NCBI GenBank assembly: GCA_964017235.1
Contig: OZ024933.1
Span: 91,603,432-91,667,431 of the forward strand
DNA from: Sabellastarte sp. h YS-2021
Taxonomy: Eukaryota > Annelida > Polychaeta > Sabellida > Sabellidae
Reading direction: 5' to 3'
DNA length: 64,000 bases
How positions within the stretch are numbered: the stretch's first letter is position 1; the number at the start of each line of letters is the position of its first letter. The translations under genes were made by a program, and so were the position numbers. Under the pieces are notes generated by a model, which saw nothing but the letters and a program-made list of their open reading frames with translations, made no database searches and had not been told where the DNA came from. Shown here piece after piece: positions 12,243 through 22,770 of this stretch.

Positions 12243-12701
12243 GCTTTTGCTGTGGCAAAGATGACTCAGCATGTGCTTTCCACTGATTTAAAGGAATAAT
12301 ATTTTACATATGTCAGCCAACTTGGCCATGGTGGATCATTTGGTGTATAGGTTGTAAATCATCCTCACATGTTTCTCACTGTAGAGTATTTATTTTGCCA
12401 AATATTAGAGCAAGAAATCTAAAATTTGCCAGATATCCGAAATTCACCGCATGTGGAAATTTCAAATAAAATAAACGAATTGAGTTGAAATTTGTTGAAT
12501 GTATAGTAAATCAAGGCTTTTTGAACTGAAGCATACCAAGTTTAAGATGAAACATCATTTTCTTCATAGAAGTAAACAAGGTTTTAGAGGTGGCAAATTT
12601 TAGATTCCTTGCTTTAATTCCACAAGTTTTGTAATCAAAATTTTGTAATTTATATAACTGTCAAATTAGGTTGCTATTATTCAGTACTATTGTGTTAAAA
12701 G
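12243..12701. other. End of the large GLOD4 intron
   Basis: AT-rich, no named feature. It ends at the splice acceptor gttaaaag, with a weak polypyrimidine tract. Confidence 0.55.
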
Positions 12702-12815
12702 CTGCCAGTATTGGAGAAAACCATGAAAGACTCGGGAGAAACTATTCTGACACCCCTCATCAGTCTGGATACCCCTGGAAAAGCTACTGTGGAAGTAGTC
12801 ATACTAGCTGACCCA
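12702..12815 (+). CDS. GLOD4: GLOD4 internal exon
   Basis: Exon of 114 bp (38 codons, phase 0 both sides). It encodes [20 protein letters not shown] followed by [18 protein letters not shown], then the donor gtgagt. The vertebrate exon is also 38 residues and shares [21 protein letters not shown] and VVILADP. The final ADP leads into the conserved DGHE motif of the next exon, a metal-binding region of VOC proteins. Exon length and phase conservation are strong evidence for orthology. Confidence 0.95.
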
Positions 12816-14510
12816 GTGAGTACCCAAACTTGGACTCTGTAACAGCAAAGTACTGGTTTGTGTTCCTTTTTAAAAAGAAAGTAGCACAGTTACTGTTATT
12901 GACCATTTAACAACTAAATATCTTGGTTGCTTGTGGCGATAATTGGTGGTAATTTCCTGTGAAATCTTCAGTTACATTAAATTGACCCATCTTTTAAAAT
13001 GAACTTTTACAGTAATTCTTGTATCATATTTCTGTATCGACTGCCTTCAGTTGTAAGGTAAACTTAGTGGAACTTCGTAAAAAGATTGTTCCTATATTTG
13101 TACAAATTAAGCCCCCAAGAAAAATTTTATAGTTAATTTAAATGGATATATTTCATTTAGCCGAACAAAATGGTGGAAACACAAAATTTCTCAAAGTCAG
13201 ACAGGGAAGTTGTGATCAGTTAAACAAATCTTACAGTAACTTGGAAGTGTTAGCCAAGTAATGCGATAGTATAAATCCCAAATTTCACAAATTTTATCCG
13301 GTGACAGATCCAGATATTAATTACTCGTCTACTGGGTACCAGATGTGCAATATTGGGACTGATCATTGATATTTCTCGTAATTTTATACTGTTCACTAAG
13401 TGTTCAGTCTTAGATTCAAATCCATATCCCTTAAGATGACAGCAAAATGATTCCATATTTAGGGGCCCAGCAAGATTAAAGTATAAATGACCTACTATCA
13501 AAAAAGCTGCATTTTATTGTGACAATATATAGGGTACTTGTTCATGTTTCAAACGTTGAATAGTTGTCCCAGTTAAAAAACACATTAAGTGGGCTATAGT
13601 ATTTTACTGAAAAAACAAGAAATAGGTGAAGAGACTATTGAAATTCTTCAAGGTTGTGTTTAGTTTATAAAATAAGATACACTTGATTATGACAATGCGA
13701 CAGCATATTAATGACATCTAATCTAATATGAACTTTTGTAGTGCTTAATCTCAATGTTTGACAGAGTCTAAGGTGCTGGATGATGTTTAGTGCTGAATTT
13801 TGACTAACCAATGTGCATTTAAAGTGGATTGATCTCTTAAAATATATTTAGAATATTTGTAGAATTTTATTCATCAAAAGGTATCTTTAAAACCTTTATA
13901 TCATCGTCAAAATAATGAAAATGTATAAAATTATTTTAAATCTACCACTGAACTCTAGTTTAATTTAAACAAAGTTAAGTGGGTTATAGTATTTATCAAA
14001 AACAAAAATAGTTGAAGGGGCCATTAAAACACTTCAAAGTTACACTTATGTTCTCCCTTGTCAGGTAACAACAGAGTTATAGAATGATATCGATAGATAT
14101 AACATGATAAATACATAATACTTTGTGGGGGATATGTAAATCTTTCATCTATCACTTGTCTAGTAGATATGTATGAATTGATTAATCTTCAAATAGACTG
14201 GGGTCAGATTATTGACATGCGTAATAATACGTACCCTGTGGTTTTTTTTTTTTTTTTTTTTTGGGGGGGGGGGGGTTGTGATCAGGCTAATGGATATGAA
14301 GAAATCCCACACACAATGAAGATACATGCCAAAACTCATGGTGACTGCAGGTGATGAAACTAGACCTAAAACCAAATAGTTGACCTTCTCAAGAGATGCT
14401 CAATTAGATAATAATGTACAATGCAGCAAAAAACAATATATATATACAGAATATATTATCATGTATATTATTCCATTAGATCAACTGTGCAATAAATTGT
14501 TAATATAATT
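12816..14510. other. GLOD4 intron, first part
   Basis: AT-rich, no coding signal. It contains an uninterrupted T21 followed by G13 at 14242-14275. No other structure was recognised before the palindrome at 14511. Confidence 0.55.
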
Positions 14511-14539
14511 GTATCCACTGGATAGTATCCAGTGGATAC
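14511..14539. repeat. Perfect 29-bp palindrome (14-nt arms, 1-nt spacer)
   Basis: Arms gtatccactggata (14511-14524) and tatccagtggatac (14526-14539) around a single g. It stands just upstream of the second minisatellite family, in the same relative place as the acagcccttaagggctgt palindrome of the pearl-like repeats. Confidence 0.95.
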
Positions 14540-14599
14540 TATGAATTTTGCTTTGTTACGCCACCGCCGCAATATGTAGAGATTTCACCGTTTCCGCTC

Positions 14600-15480
14600 T
14601 AACAAAAAAAATATCATAGCTAGACTTCTCAAATTTGCAGGATATATTCACAACCATAAAATCTTGTCTGGGAATATTTTTGGCCTCATATTGAAAAACA
14701 AGATGGCCGCAACAGCCGTTTTTTCGACTTTCAGCAAGGAGTTTTGTTGGCCCTATAGGGCAAAGGGTAATCTAGGTAGAGATCTCAAAGTTGCAGGATA
14801 TGTTTATCATTACAAAATCTTGCCTGGGCATATTTTTGGCCTCATTTTGAAAAACAAGATGGTCACCACAGGCGTTTCTTTGTCAGTCATAAAAAGTGCT
14901 TATATCTCCCTTATTATTGGTCCTAGAGGTTTGCAATATGAAACCAACCTATAGGAAATCATGGGCTGGGAATCTTCTGATGTGGTCAGATTTGACCTTT
15001 GGCCCCTCCTTCAAAGTCAAACGAGGATAGCCAAACTTAAAAGTGCTTATAACTCGCTTATTATTGGTCCAAGAGGTTTGCAATGTGAAAGCAACATATA
15101 GGAAATCATGGGCTGGGAATCTTCTGATGTGGTCAGATTTGACCTTGGGCCTCTTTTCAAGGTGAAACGAGGATAGCCAAACATAAAAGTGCTTATAACT
15201 CGCTTATTATTGGTCCAAGAGGTTTGGGATATGAAACCAACTCATAGGAAATCATGGGCTGGGAATCTTCTTATGTGGTCAGATTTGACCTTAAGGTCCT
15301 CCTTTAAGGTCAAACAAAAACAGCCAAAGTTAAGTGCTTATAACTTGCTTATTATTGGTCCTAGAGGTTTGAAATGTGAAACCAACCTATAGGAAATTAT
15401 GGGCTGGGAATTTTCTGATGTGGACAGATTTGACCTTGGTCCCCTTGTTCAAGGTCAAACGATAGTTCACTGGCATTGGT
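14600..15480. repeat. Second minisatellite family, ~145-bp unit, about four copies
   Basis: The phrase agtgcttataactcgcttat or a close variant starts near 14897, 15041, 15187 and 15332. Each unit also holds tattggtcc.agaggtttg, gaaaccaacctataggaaat, catgggctgggaatcttctg and tggtcagatttgacctt. A related degenerate unit with aaaacaagatgg occurs at 14640-14880. The unit differs in sequence from the 146-bp pearl-like unit but has almost the same period, and the array ends about 80 bp before the next GLOD4 exon. Confidence 0.85.
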
Positions 15481-15558
15481 GAGTTGTCTTTCTGGTGGAT
15501 ACAGATTTGCATCGGTTCTCCGAAGCGTAGGTCTAGTTTTTATTGTCACTGATTGCAG

Positions 15559-15645
15559 GATGGTCATGAGATCTGCTTTGTTGGTGATGTAGCATTTTGG
15601 GAGTTGGCACAAATAGATCCAGAAGGTGGAAAATTATTGGATGAG
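15559..15645 (+). CDS. GLOD4: GLOD4 internal exon (DGHE...FVGD motif)
   Basis: Exon of 87 bp between tgattgcag and gtaggc, phase 0. It encodes [20 protein letters not shown] followed by PEGGKLLDE. Vertebrate GLOD4 has the same 29-residue exon with [10 protein letters not shown], an AF.EL segment and a DPEG.KLLDD end. The Glu of DGHE is a conserved metal-binding position in VOC proteins. Confidence 0.96.
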
Positions 15646-16271
15646 GTAGGCAAGAATATTATAAATCATTATAAATTTGCCATATTAAAGATTCAATCGA
15701 TGGAGCATAAGTTTTGATAATTATTTCTGTAAGGTTTAACTCATTCAATTTAAATGAAATCAAAACGGCAGACTTGGTGTGATTAAGTGTCCTTTGAAAA
15801 GAGGACATTTCCTTGGTTGGCACCATTTTCAGACAGTGATGCCGCCGCAGTATTTTCTAAGTTGAATATCTCTCTTAATATTATATGGCCTATCAAAAGA
15901 ATTTGTGGCAGTTATCATCTATAGGCAAGGGAAAAGTTGAACATGAGGAACATGATCAATAACAAAAGGGAACATGATCAATAACAGTTTTTTTTTCTTC
16001 TACTTCTTTTCATCAGATTTTCTCAAAAAGTAAAGTATATAGATCTGTATTCAACAAAATTTAGCAATTTGCCCACATCAAAACTTAGCACCAGTCGAAT
16101 TTCAAATCAATTGGGCCATAATTGAGCGATTAAGATCAAATTGTTTATCGTTTAATAAAAACCAACATGCTTAAATTTCCAATTTTAGCACATATTGTGT
16201 ATTTCTGCTCACATCAAGGACCTTACATGTGTTCAATGTATTACTGAAGTATAAAGATTGGGTTGTATTGC
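15646..16271. other. GLOD4 last intron, first part
   Basis: No named feature. A short duplicated phrase, acatgatcaataacaa, occurs near 15950 and 15971. Confidence 0.5.
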
Positions 16272-16445
16272 GTTAATGCATCTTACCCAATGGACCCAAG
16301 TGACTGGCCCTGCCAAACGACAGAAAAAGTCCTGTGTTATCTTGCCGGCAGGACCGGCCTGGTACTGTGCATCATTCTTTCATCCCTTCTAGATTTCTAG
16401 CATCTTTTTCGTTTGCATATGTTAATGTGCAAATGTGTTTTTGAG
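16272..16445 (+). repeat. Solo, divergent DIRS terminal repeat
   Basis: Resembles the left terminal repeat of the DIRS element: a ttgcgttaatgcatctta-type start, ccaatggac, cgacagaaaaagtc, ttgccggcaggaccggcc and downstream atgtgcaaatgtgtttttga. No DIRS coding sequence follows, so this is an isolated terminal fragment or solo repeat of a related element. Confidence 0.72.
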
Positions 16446-16519
16446 AAGCTCTCAGAAAATGAAGAATTGGTGGATTTTCTGCAGAATTGAACTTGTTTTG
16501 ATCTCTACAATACATTTTG

Positions 16520-17133
16520 AAAATTACTACACAATATGGTTAGGGTTTTGGGTGTGCATTGTCTTGGTGTGACCTTGATTTGACCCTTTGACATTTCCGT
16601 AGTGACCTTGTGATTGAAAATCTTGTCCAGGCCATATCTCAGAAACTGTAAGGTGTAGGAAGTTGAAACTTGGTAGGAACATTGGTTGGGGATGTAGGTA
16701 TTGTGACTTTGACATTTAAAATATTGTCTGGGCTATATCTCAGAACCTGTTAGTCGTAAGAAGTTGAAACTTGTTAGGGACATTGGTTTTTGGGGGGGGG
16801 GGGGGGGGGGGGGGGGTCAAATTGTGTTCACCTGCCATAATTGTGACATGTTTCTCTTATGATAAAGATATACAGATTACTGTAACTGATTATTATATGT
16901 ACTTTTACTTAATTGTGCCATTGTTGCTATACTTCAATTAATAAATCATACAGCTACATAATTTACAGACAATTTCTCTGTCTTATATTCTCTGCTAACA
17001 TTATTGGGATCTTTACATAACTGACATTGTTTGCTGTGAAAGTCTCCTGATCTTTGTATTGTTTTACTTCTGCTACATCACAAAAACTATTTCCCTAGAC
17101 TGTGGGGTACGGACATCGCCAACACTATTTTTC
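16520..17133. mobile_element. Pearl/HINE-like repeat, short degenerate copy
   Basis: About one and a half copies of the 146-bp unit (anchor at 16652), then a pure G25 tract (16792-16816), then a divergent tail domain ending in gcc.acactattttt near 17133. The leader palindrome is missing. Confidence 0.65.
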
Positions 17134-18729
17134 TAGTTATTTTTAGGACTTTGAGAGAACCATAATCCAGAAGATATCTCATGAGCTTAAAGTGCTATGC
17201 AGTTTCATATCACCCAATAAAGGGTTTGTACATATCTAATTAAATATCTGACAGCCTGACACTATATCATTGACTTATGCATTTTATCAATTGGTGGAGC
17301 TTCCCTCTTGACAACATAAACATGGTCTTGTTATCCTGTCTTTAGAAATAGGGAAATGTATCAGTTGATTGAATGCCTTTCACAAAAGGCTGTCTCAGGT
17401 TATATGATGGGTGGATGGATCTGGTATTTGTGTTTCTGTATTGAAATGGAGTACATGTTATAACTGGAATATATAAATGTATCTTTTTGTTTCTATATTT
17501 AGTTGAAGAAGATATTGATTTTCTGATGATAATATACACAGCAGCACCATAGTTTGTGCCTTTTAATGTAATCTGTACTTATACATGTATTACTACTAGT
17601 AATGTATTTTTCAGGTCTTTATCTTTACTATTTTTTACCATTTTTTGCACTTTATTGATGTGAGATGCTCAGTTTTGCTTTAGCAAAACCTTTTTTCTAG
17701 TTTTTATGGACTTAGAGGTTTTGTGCTTCTTTCCTAATCAAATATCTTGTAAGTTTGTCTTGTAAAACCACCATCATTGGCAAGGTCAATCTGCTTTGTT
17801 TTATTTAAAAGCCCTTAAAGTTTCCAACTTATTTTTCATTCGGGTTTGGGAATCAGATATGAAATCTAGTTATTGCAAGGGTCCTCCTATTTCCCCGCTT
17901 TTGATCCTCGAGGGTTTTTTCAAGGTGTGAGAACATTTTAAAGTCTTTTGGATGTGAAAAGAACTTTTTATACATCTGGGATTGTAAAATATCTTGATGA
18001 TGTCAATTTGACCTTTTATCCTTTTGTAGTATAAAACAGCATCATTGTACCTAAAACCCTTCGTTGTTTCTAAAGGTTTAGAACTGAAAATGCAGTATGT
18101 ATCAGTGGTTTTAAATCTTTTGAAGATGTAAGATTTGACATCTCACCCATCATTCAAGGTCAGGTCAGATTGATCTGTACTTTTAGAGTTTTATTGGAAA
18201 CTGTCACTTCATTTTATTCGTGTGTTGGTTTATTAACTATTAATCTCTTTTCCTAGGAAGGCTTTGGTATTTGCAGAACAAGAGCCTTTTTCTAGTTCTC
18301 ACTGTCTCAGGATTTAGATGGCTTTGTAGACATTACTTCAAGATATATGATTGCTGAAATAAGTTACTTAACATTTGTTAATTATTTAATACTAACAGGA
18401 GTCACATGACTCTTATAGTTTTTGTCTGGATTTTACATACATATAATTCAGTTTTCTTTGCAGAAACAAAACATTGTTTCCGGGTTTGTGGAGCACTAGT
18501 TTTCTTTTATATCCAAGTTTATGACTGCATTAACCGTGAATGTTGTACAAAGTTATTTATATCAATTTTACAACAAAATTTTTAATTAGAAATTTGTCAT
18601 ATCCAACACTCCTAGGGAATTTTAGTTATAGGTGCTGTTTACTGTCAGACTAATGTTTGAAATCTTTTATATGTTTTATCTTGTATATTTTTCAGTCATG
18701 ATATAGAGTTTTGTTGATTTATTTTGAAG
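17134..18729. other. Remainder of GLOD4 last intron
   Basis: AT-rich sequence with no recognisable coding region or element. Two ttttctagttttt/ttctagttctc phrases hint at a weak old repeat (17693, 18288). Confidence 0.5.
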
Positions 18730-18801
18730 GCTATAATTGCTGATAAAAGTGAAGAATGGTTCCAGAAAAAAGGAAAAACAAAGGCTGCAGCACCAGAGTG
18801 A
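18730..18801 (+). CDS. GLOD4: GLOD4 terminal coding exon
   Basis: After an acceptor ending tttgaag, the exon encodes AIIADKSEEWFQKKGKTKAA followed by APE and TGA (18799-18801). The vertebrate C terminus likewise has an A..ADKSDEWF....K segment in its last exon. The frame joins the preceding exon in phase 0. The C terminus is short, basic and of low complexity, as in other GLOD4 proteins. Confidence 0.94.
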   Translation, partial: AIIADKSEEWFQKKGKTKAAAPE

Positions 18802-19240
18802 AATTGGTACCCTACCTATACAATTTGGAGCCAAAAGAGGATTGTAACAGTTGCTGAGACATACATGTTACTATCATTTTGAACAAACATACATGTGCAA
18901 TATATTATCAGTCAGTATGTTATTGATTTTTATTATGCTGGTGAAGCCTTAACTTTTCTTTGATAGTTTGCAATAATCAGGCGGTTGTGTGTGGGATTTT
19001 AAAAACGATAGATATATAAAGGCACTTGGCAGATTGGTTGTCTTTATTATTGTGGCACTATCTAGCTTATGGACACTAGTTGTGACAAGCATTTTGACTA
19101 TTTTTGTTGCATGCAAGTCACCAATCAGTGGAATTGTGTAGCAAGCAGTCTGAATACTACATGGTCACTCAACAGAGGCTCTTCAATTATCAACCAAAAA
19201 ATGTAAATTTTAATCAAGTAATAAAATAACTTGATTCATG
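18802..19240 (+). other. Probable GLOD4 3' UTR
   Basis: AT-rich region after the stop codon. The first clean AATAAA is at 19220-19225, which would give a 3' UTR of about 440 bases. It ends well before the antisense LINE at 19625. The poly(A) site itself cannot be seen. Confidence 0.55.
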
Positions 19241-19784
19241 AAATCAACCCTTTTTGGTACTTTCAATACCATCGGCTGTATCACCAGTTTCATCATCTTC
19301 TTAGTGAGGAGTCGCACACCTTCTTGATACAGTTCTCTTCATACATTTCACATTTGTCGATGCTGTCAGTATTGGTTCCACAGTATCTAACTTGTGTAAA
19401 TTGGGGTTAGATGTTGTATTACATTCTATGCTTAATCCCATTTTGTTCTAATGTGCAGCCATGTTGATTGAAGGTATTGACATATGCAGTATTTTGTGCA
19501 TATATACATGTCACAACTCCACATGCGGCAGTAGATTAAACACTTTTTTTTGTTAAAAAATATTTTACTGAAGCAATTAGGCAAGATTTATAACCAACAC
19601 TCCTACAGGAAGAACTATATACAAAATCTAATCTAATCTAATCTACTACTTTGCAGGCGCAATATCTTCCCCACTAAGGGGAACTCAGTGCACTAGTTAA
19701 CAAAAATCATTTCTTATAAGGAGAGTCGAGGGGCGTTCAAGGTCAGTGTACCAGGTTTGTGGGTGGGACCGAGAGGGAAGGAGA

Positions 19785-21227
19785 CTAAGTTGGGAAGCTA
19801 GAGTTGAAAAGGTGCGTTTTGAGGTGTTTCCTGAAAGATGCGACAGAGGGCGTACTGTTTCTTATTTGGAAGGGGAGAGAGTTCCAAAGAACTGGGGCAT
19901 AGTGACTAAAAGAATTTGAGAAGTGTTTAATTGATTTATGAACTCTGCGGTCAAAAGTGGGGGTATGAAGGAACTTGAGTTTAGGGGTACTTCGTCTAGT
20001 ATTTCTAAAGGAAGTGTAGGGGTGGATTAGTTCTCTTAGGTAAACAGGCTGACCTTGGTTGAGGATTTTATATGTAATGAGGCCTATTTTGAATTGTACC
20101 CTATACCTAACTGGAAGCCAATGGAGTTTTTTCAGTTGAGGGGTGATGTGAGAAAATTTTGAGGAACGGGTGACAACCCTCCAGAGTGAGTTTTGAACTA
20201 GTTGCAATCTTCTTAGCTCAAAGTCTGTGAGTGATAGAAACAGGGAATTGCAGTAGTCCAATCTGCTGCTGACCAAGGCATTGGCTAAAAGAACTGATGT
20301 TTTAAGGTCTAGAAGGGGGCGTATTCTGTAGAGGTCTCTTGCATGAGCTCTAGTGGACTTTATGACCTGTGACACTTGGTCGAAGAAAGTGAAATTGGAG
20401 TCAAACACCACTCCGAGGTTCTTGACACTTTGTGCTGGTGAGACCTGATTACCAAGAATATTGATTGGAAAGTGAGGAAGGAGTTGTTTACGGTTGTTTT
20501 TCGAACCTATCAAAATGAACTCGGTTTTGTCAGGGTTGAGTTTTAATTTATTTGTGAACATGAAGTTTTGGATGTCGTTTAGGCAATTTTTTAGTTTTTG
20601 TACAGAGTAAGAAAAATTTGCTGGAGAGAGTGAAATGTATAGCTGAGTGTCATCGGCGTAGAAATGGTAATTGATGTTGCTGTGAGATTGAATGATGGAG
20701 CTGATTGGGTTGGTGTAAAGGGAAAAAAGAATTGGACCAAGGACGGAGCCCTGGGGGACCCCATGCTGAAGGGCAGCAGGATTTGAGAGTGTGCTGCCTA
20801 CCTTGACCGACTGTGTCCTTCCTGACAGGTATGATTTGAACCAGCCAAGTGCCAGTTCACTGATTCCATAGTAACCATTAAGTCTGTCTAGGAGTATAGT
20901 GTGATCAATGGTGTTGAAAGCGGCGGAGAGATCTAGAAGGGTGAGGGCTGTAACAGACCCTTTGGCCATATTGAGAAGAATATCATTGTGAATGTTAAGG
21001 AGGGCACTTTCAGTAGAATGGTGTTTTCTATAAGCCGACTGGAAGGCAGTCATCAGGCCGGCTTCATCAAGGTGAGTATGTAGCTGGGCTGCTACTACCC
21101 TTTCAAGTATCTTTGAAATAAAGTTTAGATTGGAAACGGGCCTGTAATTTTTGAAAACTTCCTTGTCTAGGGATAATTTTTTGAGAATTGGGGTTACATG
21201 GGCCTGCTTAAAGAAATTAGGACACAT
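19785..21227 (-). pseudogene. CR1/L2 LINE reverse transcriptase domain
   Basis: A 480-residue open frame containing RT blocks in order: NYRPVSNLNFISKILERVV, FQSAYRKHHSTESALL, LTLLDLSAAFNTIDH (catalytic Asp), HGVPQGSVLGPILFSLYTN, YHFYADDTQLY (YADD active site) and LKLNPDKTEF. A NLGVVFDSN block, the RSSKFSHITPQLKKLHWLPV segment and a C-terminal FRNSTPSVASFRKHLKTHLF follow, typical of this LINE group. The frame is open further upstream to about 21450, where the upstream endonuclease frame is lost by an indel. It would reverse-transcribe the element RNA at the target nick. Confidence 0.94.
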
Positions 21228-21373
21228 ACCTTGTGCTAGAGAGGCGTTGATTATTGAGGTGATGGGGGTAATAAGGATATCCAGGAATTCAAGAACAAGA
21301 AAAGTGGGCCAAGGATCAAGGGAACATGATTTAGTGGGAGAGTCTTGAATGATTTTGGTGACCTGCTCTTCAG

Positions 21374-22683
21374 TTACAGCAGAGAAAGAGGCGAATGTGG
21401 GTGGAGGAGAGTCTGGGGTGATGTGTCGGAAATTGAGTAAGGTAGGGAAAATTGGTGAATTTTATCAATTTTTTCTGTAAAGAACTCGACAAATCTGTCA
21501 GCCAAAAGCTTTGGGGGGTTTATAGATGGGAGAATCTTTGCTGGGATTCTGTGTAACACATCACCCAGGACTTGCCATAGTTTTTGTGGGTTGTGGTGAT
21601 TGTCCCGAATATTTTCTTTGAGGAATTCAGATTTGGCCTGCATGCAGATTTTATTGTACTGGTGGACTTTCAGCATGTATTGGGATCTATTGAAGGTAGA
21701 TTTATTTCGGCGCCAAATACGTTCAAACAAACGCTTGGTCTCCTTTGCCGCAATTACCGTTTCATTAACCCATCCTGGGATGTATTTCACCTTGGTATTT
21801 TTGGTGTGTGGTGCTGCATATTTGTCAATAAGGGTGGACAAAGTAGTATGATATTGTTCATAAAGAGTGTCGGCTTCCTTGGAAGGATTATTAAGTAGTT
21901 CAGAAGCGAGGAGATCTGTTTTCAATTTGTCTTTATCAATTTTATGGCATTTACGAAAGGGGACAGTAGCCTTGGTTTGGGTTGTAGGGGTTGAGAGATT
22001 AAGAGTAAAACTAATTGAAAAGTGGTCAGAAAAGGCATCAGTGGTATGGACATTGGAAATATAGTCATTGCTAGATTTGGTTAATACCTGGTCAAGTGTA
22101 TGTCCATGAATGTGAGTTGGAAAGTTAACTTTCTGAGTTAAATCAAATGAATCAATCAAAGAATGAAAGGTTTTTGAATTTGAACACGTTGTTTCGAGGT
22201 GAAAATTGAAGTCGCCGATGATCACCAGATTCTCCGTGGTATGGTGAATATCCTCCAAAGGTGACTGAAACTCGTCAAAAAAGGATGTAGTACTGGAGGA
22301 CGGAGGTCTATATATATTTAGTAGGTAAAAGGATTCTTTGTGAAGGGTTATCTTGAGGAGGAAATTTTCGAAAGTGGTGAAGGTCTTTGTTGGAACTACG
22401 GAAGGATCCAATCCGTCTTTGACAAAAAAGCCCAATCCTCCACCGCGATGGGCCGCTCGTGGCTGTTGATAGAGTTTGTAGCCTGGTGGGGTAATTTCGG
22501 ACAGATTTGCACTTGTGGTGTCAGGTCTTATCCAGGTCTCAGACACGGCCAAGAGATCGGTGTCATTATCAGAAATAAATTTTGCAATGGCGGGATATTT
22601 GTTGTGTATTGATCTAATGTTTGCGTAGGTGACCTTTGGACACCTGGGTGGTGGTCCTGGGTTTGGGTTTATGTCACCAGCAA
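21374..22683 (-). pseudogene. CR1/L2 LINE 2A-like leader and APE endonuclease
   Basis: One open frame runs from the GDINPNPGP motif into the APE-type endonuclease: AVSETWIRP, a GGGLGFFVKDGLD block, LLNIYRPPSSS, ENLVIIGDFNFHLETT (catalytic D/N), THIHGHTLDQVLTKS and DAFSDHFSISF (SDH). A linker with LWQVLGDVLHRIP follows and the frame ends at 21374. The correct continuation into RT is in another frame, so a 1-2 bp indel lies around 21430-21460. APE endonucleases nick the target for target-primed reverse transcription. The true start codon is unclear: the frame is open upstream of the 2A-like motif without an obvious ATG. Confidence 0.92.
22653..22679 (-). other. 2A-like motif GDINPNPGP at the head of the LINE frame
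   Basis: The motif follows a Leu-rich stretch (FRLFILLLLA). The core NPGP, preceded two residues earlier by an I in a D-I-N context, resembles the D(V/I)E.NPGP 2A consensus known at the N terminus of CR1/L2-type LINE proteins. The usual Glu is replaced by Asn, so activity is uncertain. Confidence 0.75.
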
Positions 22684-22770
22684 GCAGGAGTAGGATGAAA
22701 AGACGGAAAGGTGGTAGGGCAGGTGGAATTGAAATTGAATTGATGATGAAGAAGGTGTAGCCATGTAGCT

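Larger units (their letters stand above)
19625..22770 (-). mobile_element. CR1/L2-type non-LTR retrotransposon, near full length
   Basis: Minus-strand LINE with a GDINPNPGP leader motif, an APE endonuclease, a reverse transcriptase with C-terminal domain, and a 3' end made of short (GATTA)-type repeats (19625-19645 on this strand as aatct repeats). Clade placement rests on the RT sequence type (the NYRPVSNLNFISKILERVVA block and FQSAYRKHHSTESALL) and the microsatellite-like tail. One frameshift near 21450 separates endonuclease from RT; otherwise the frames are long and open, so the copy is young. It sits downstream of GLOD4 in antisense orientation. Confidence 0.93.
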
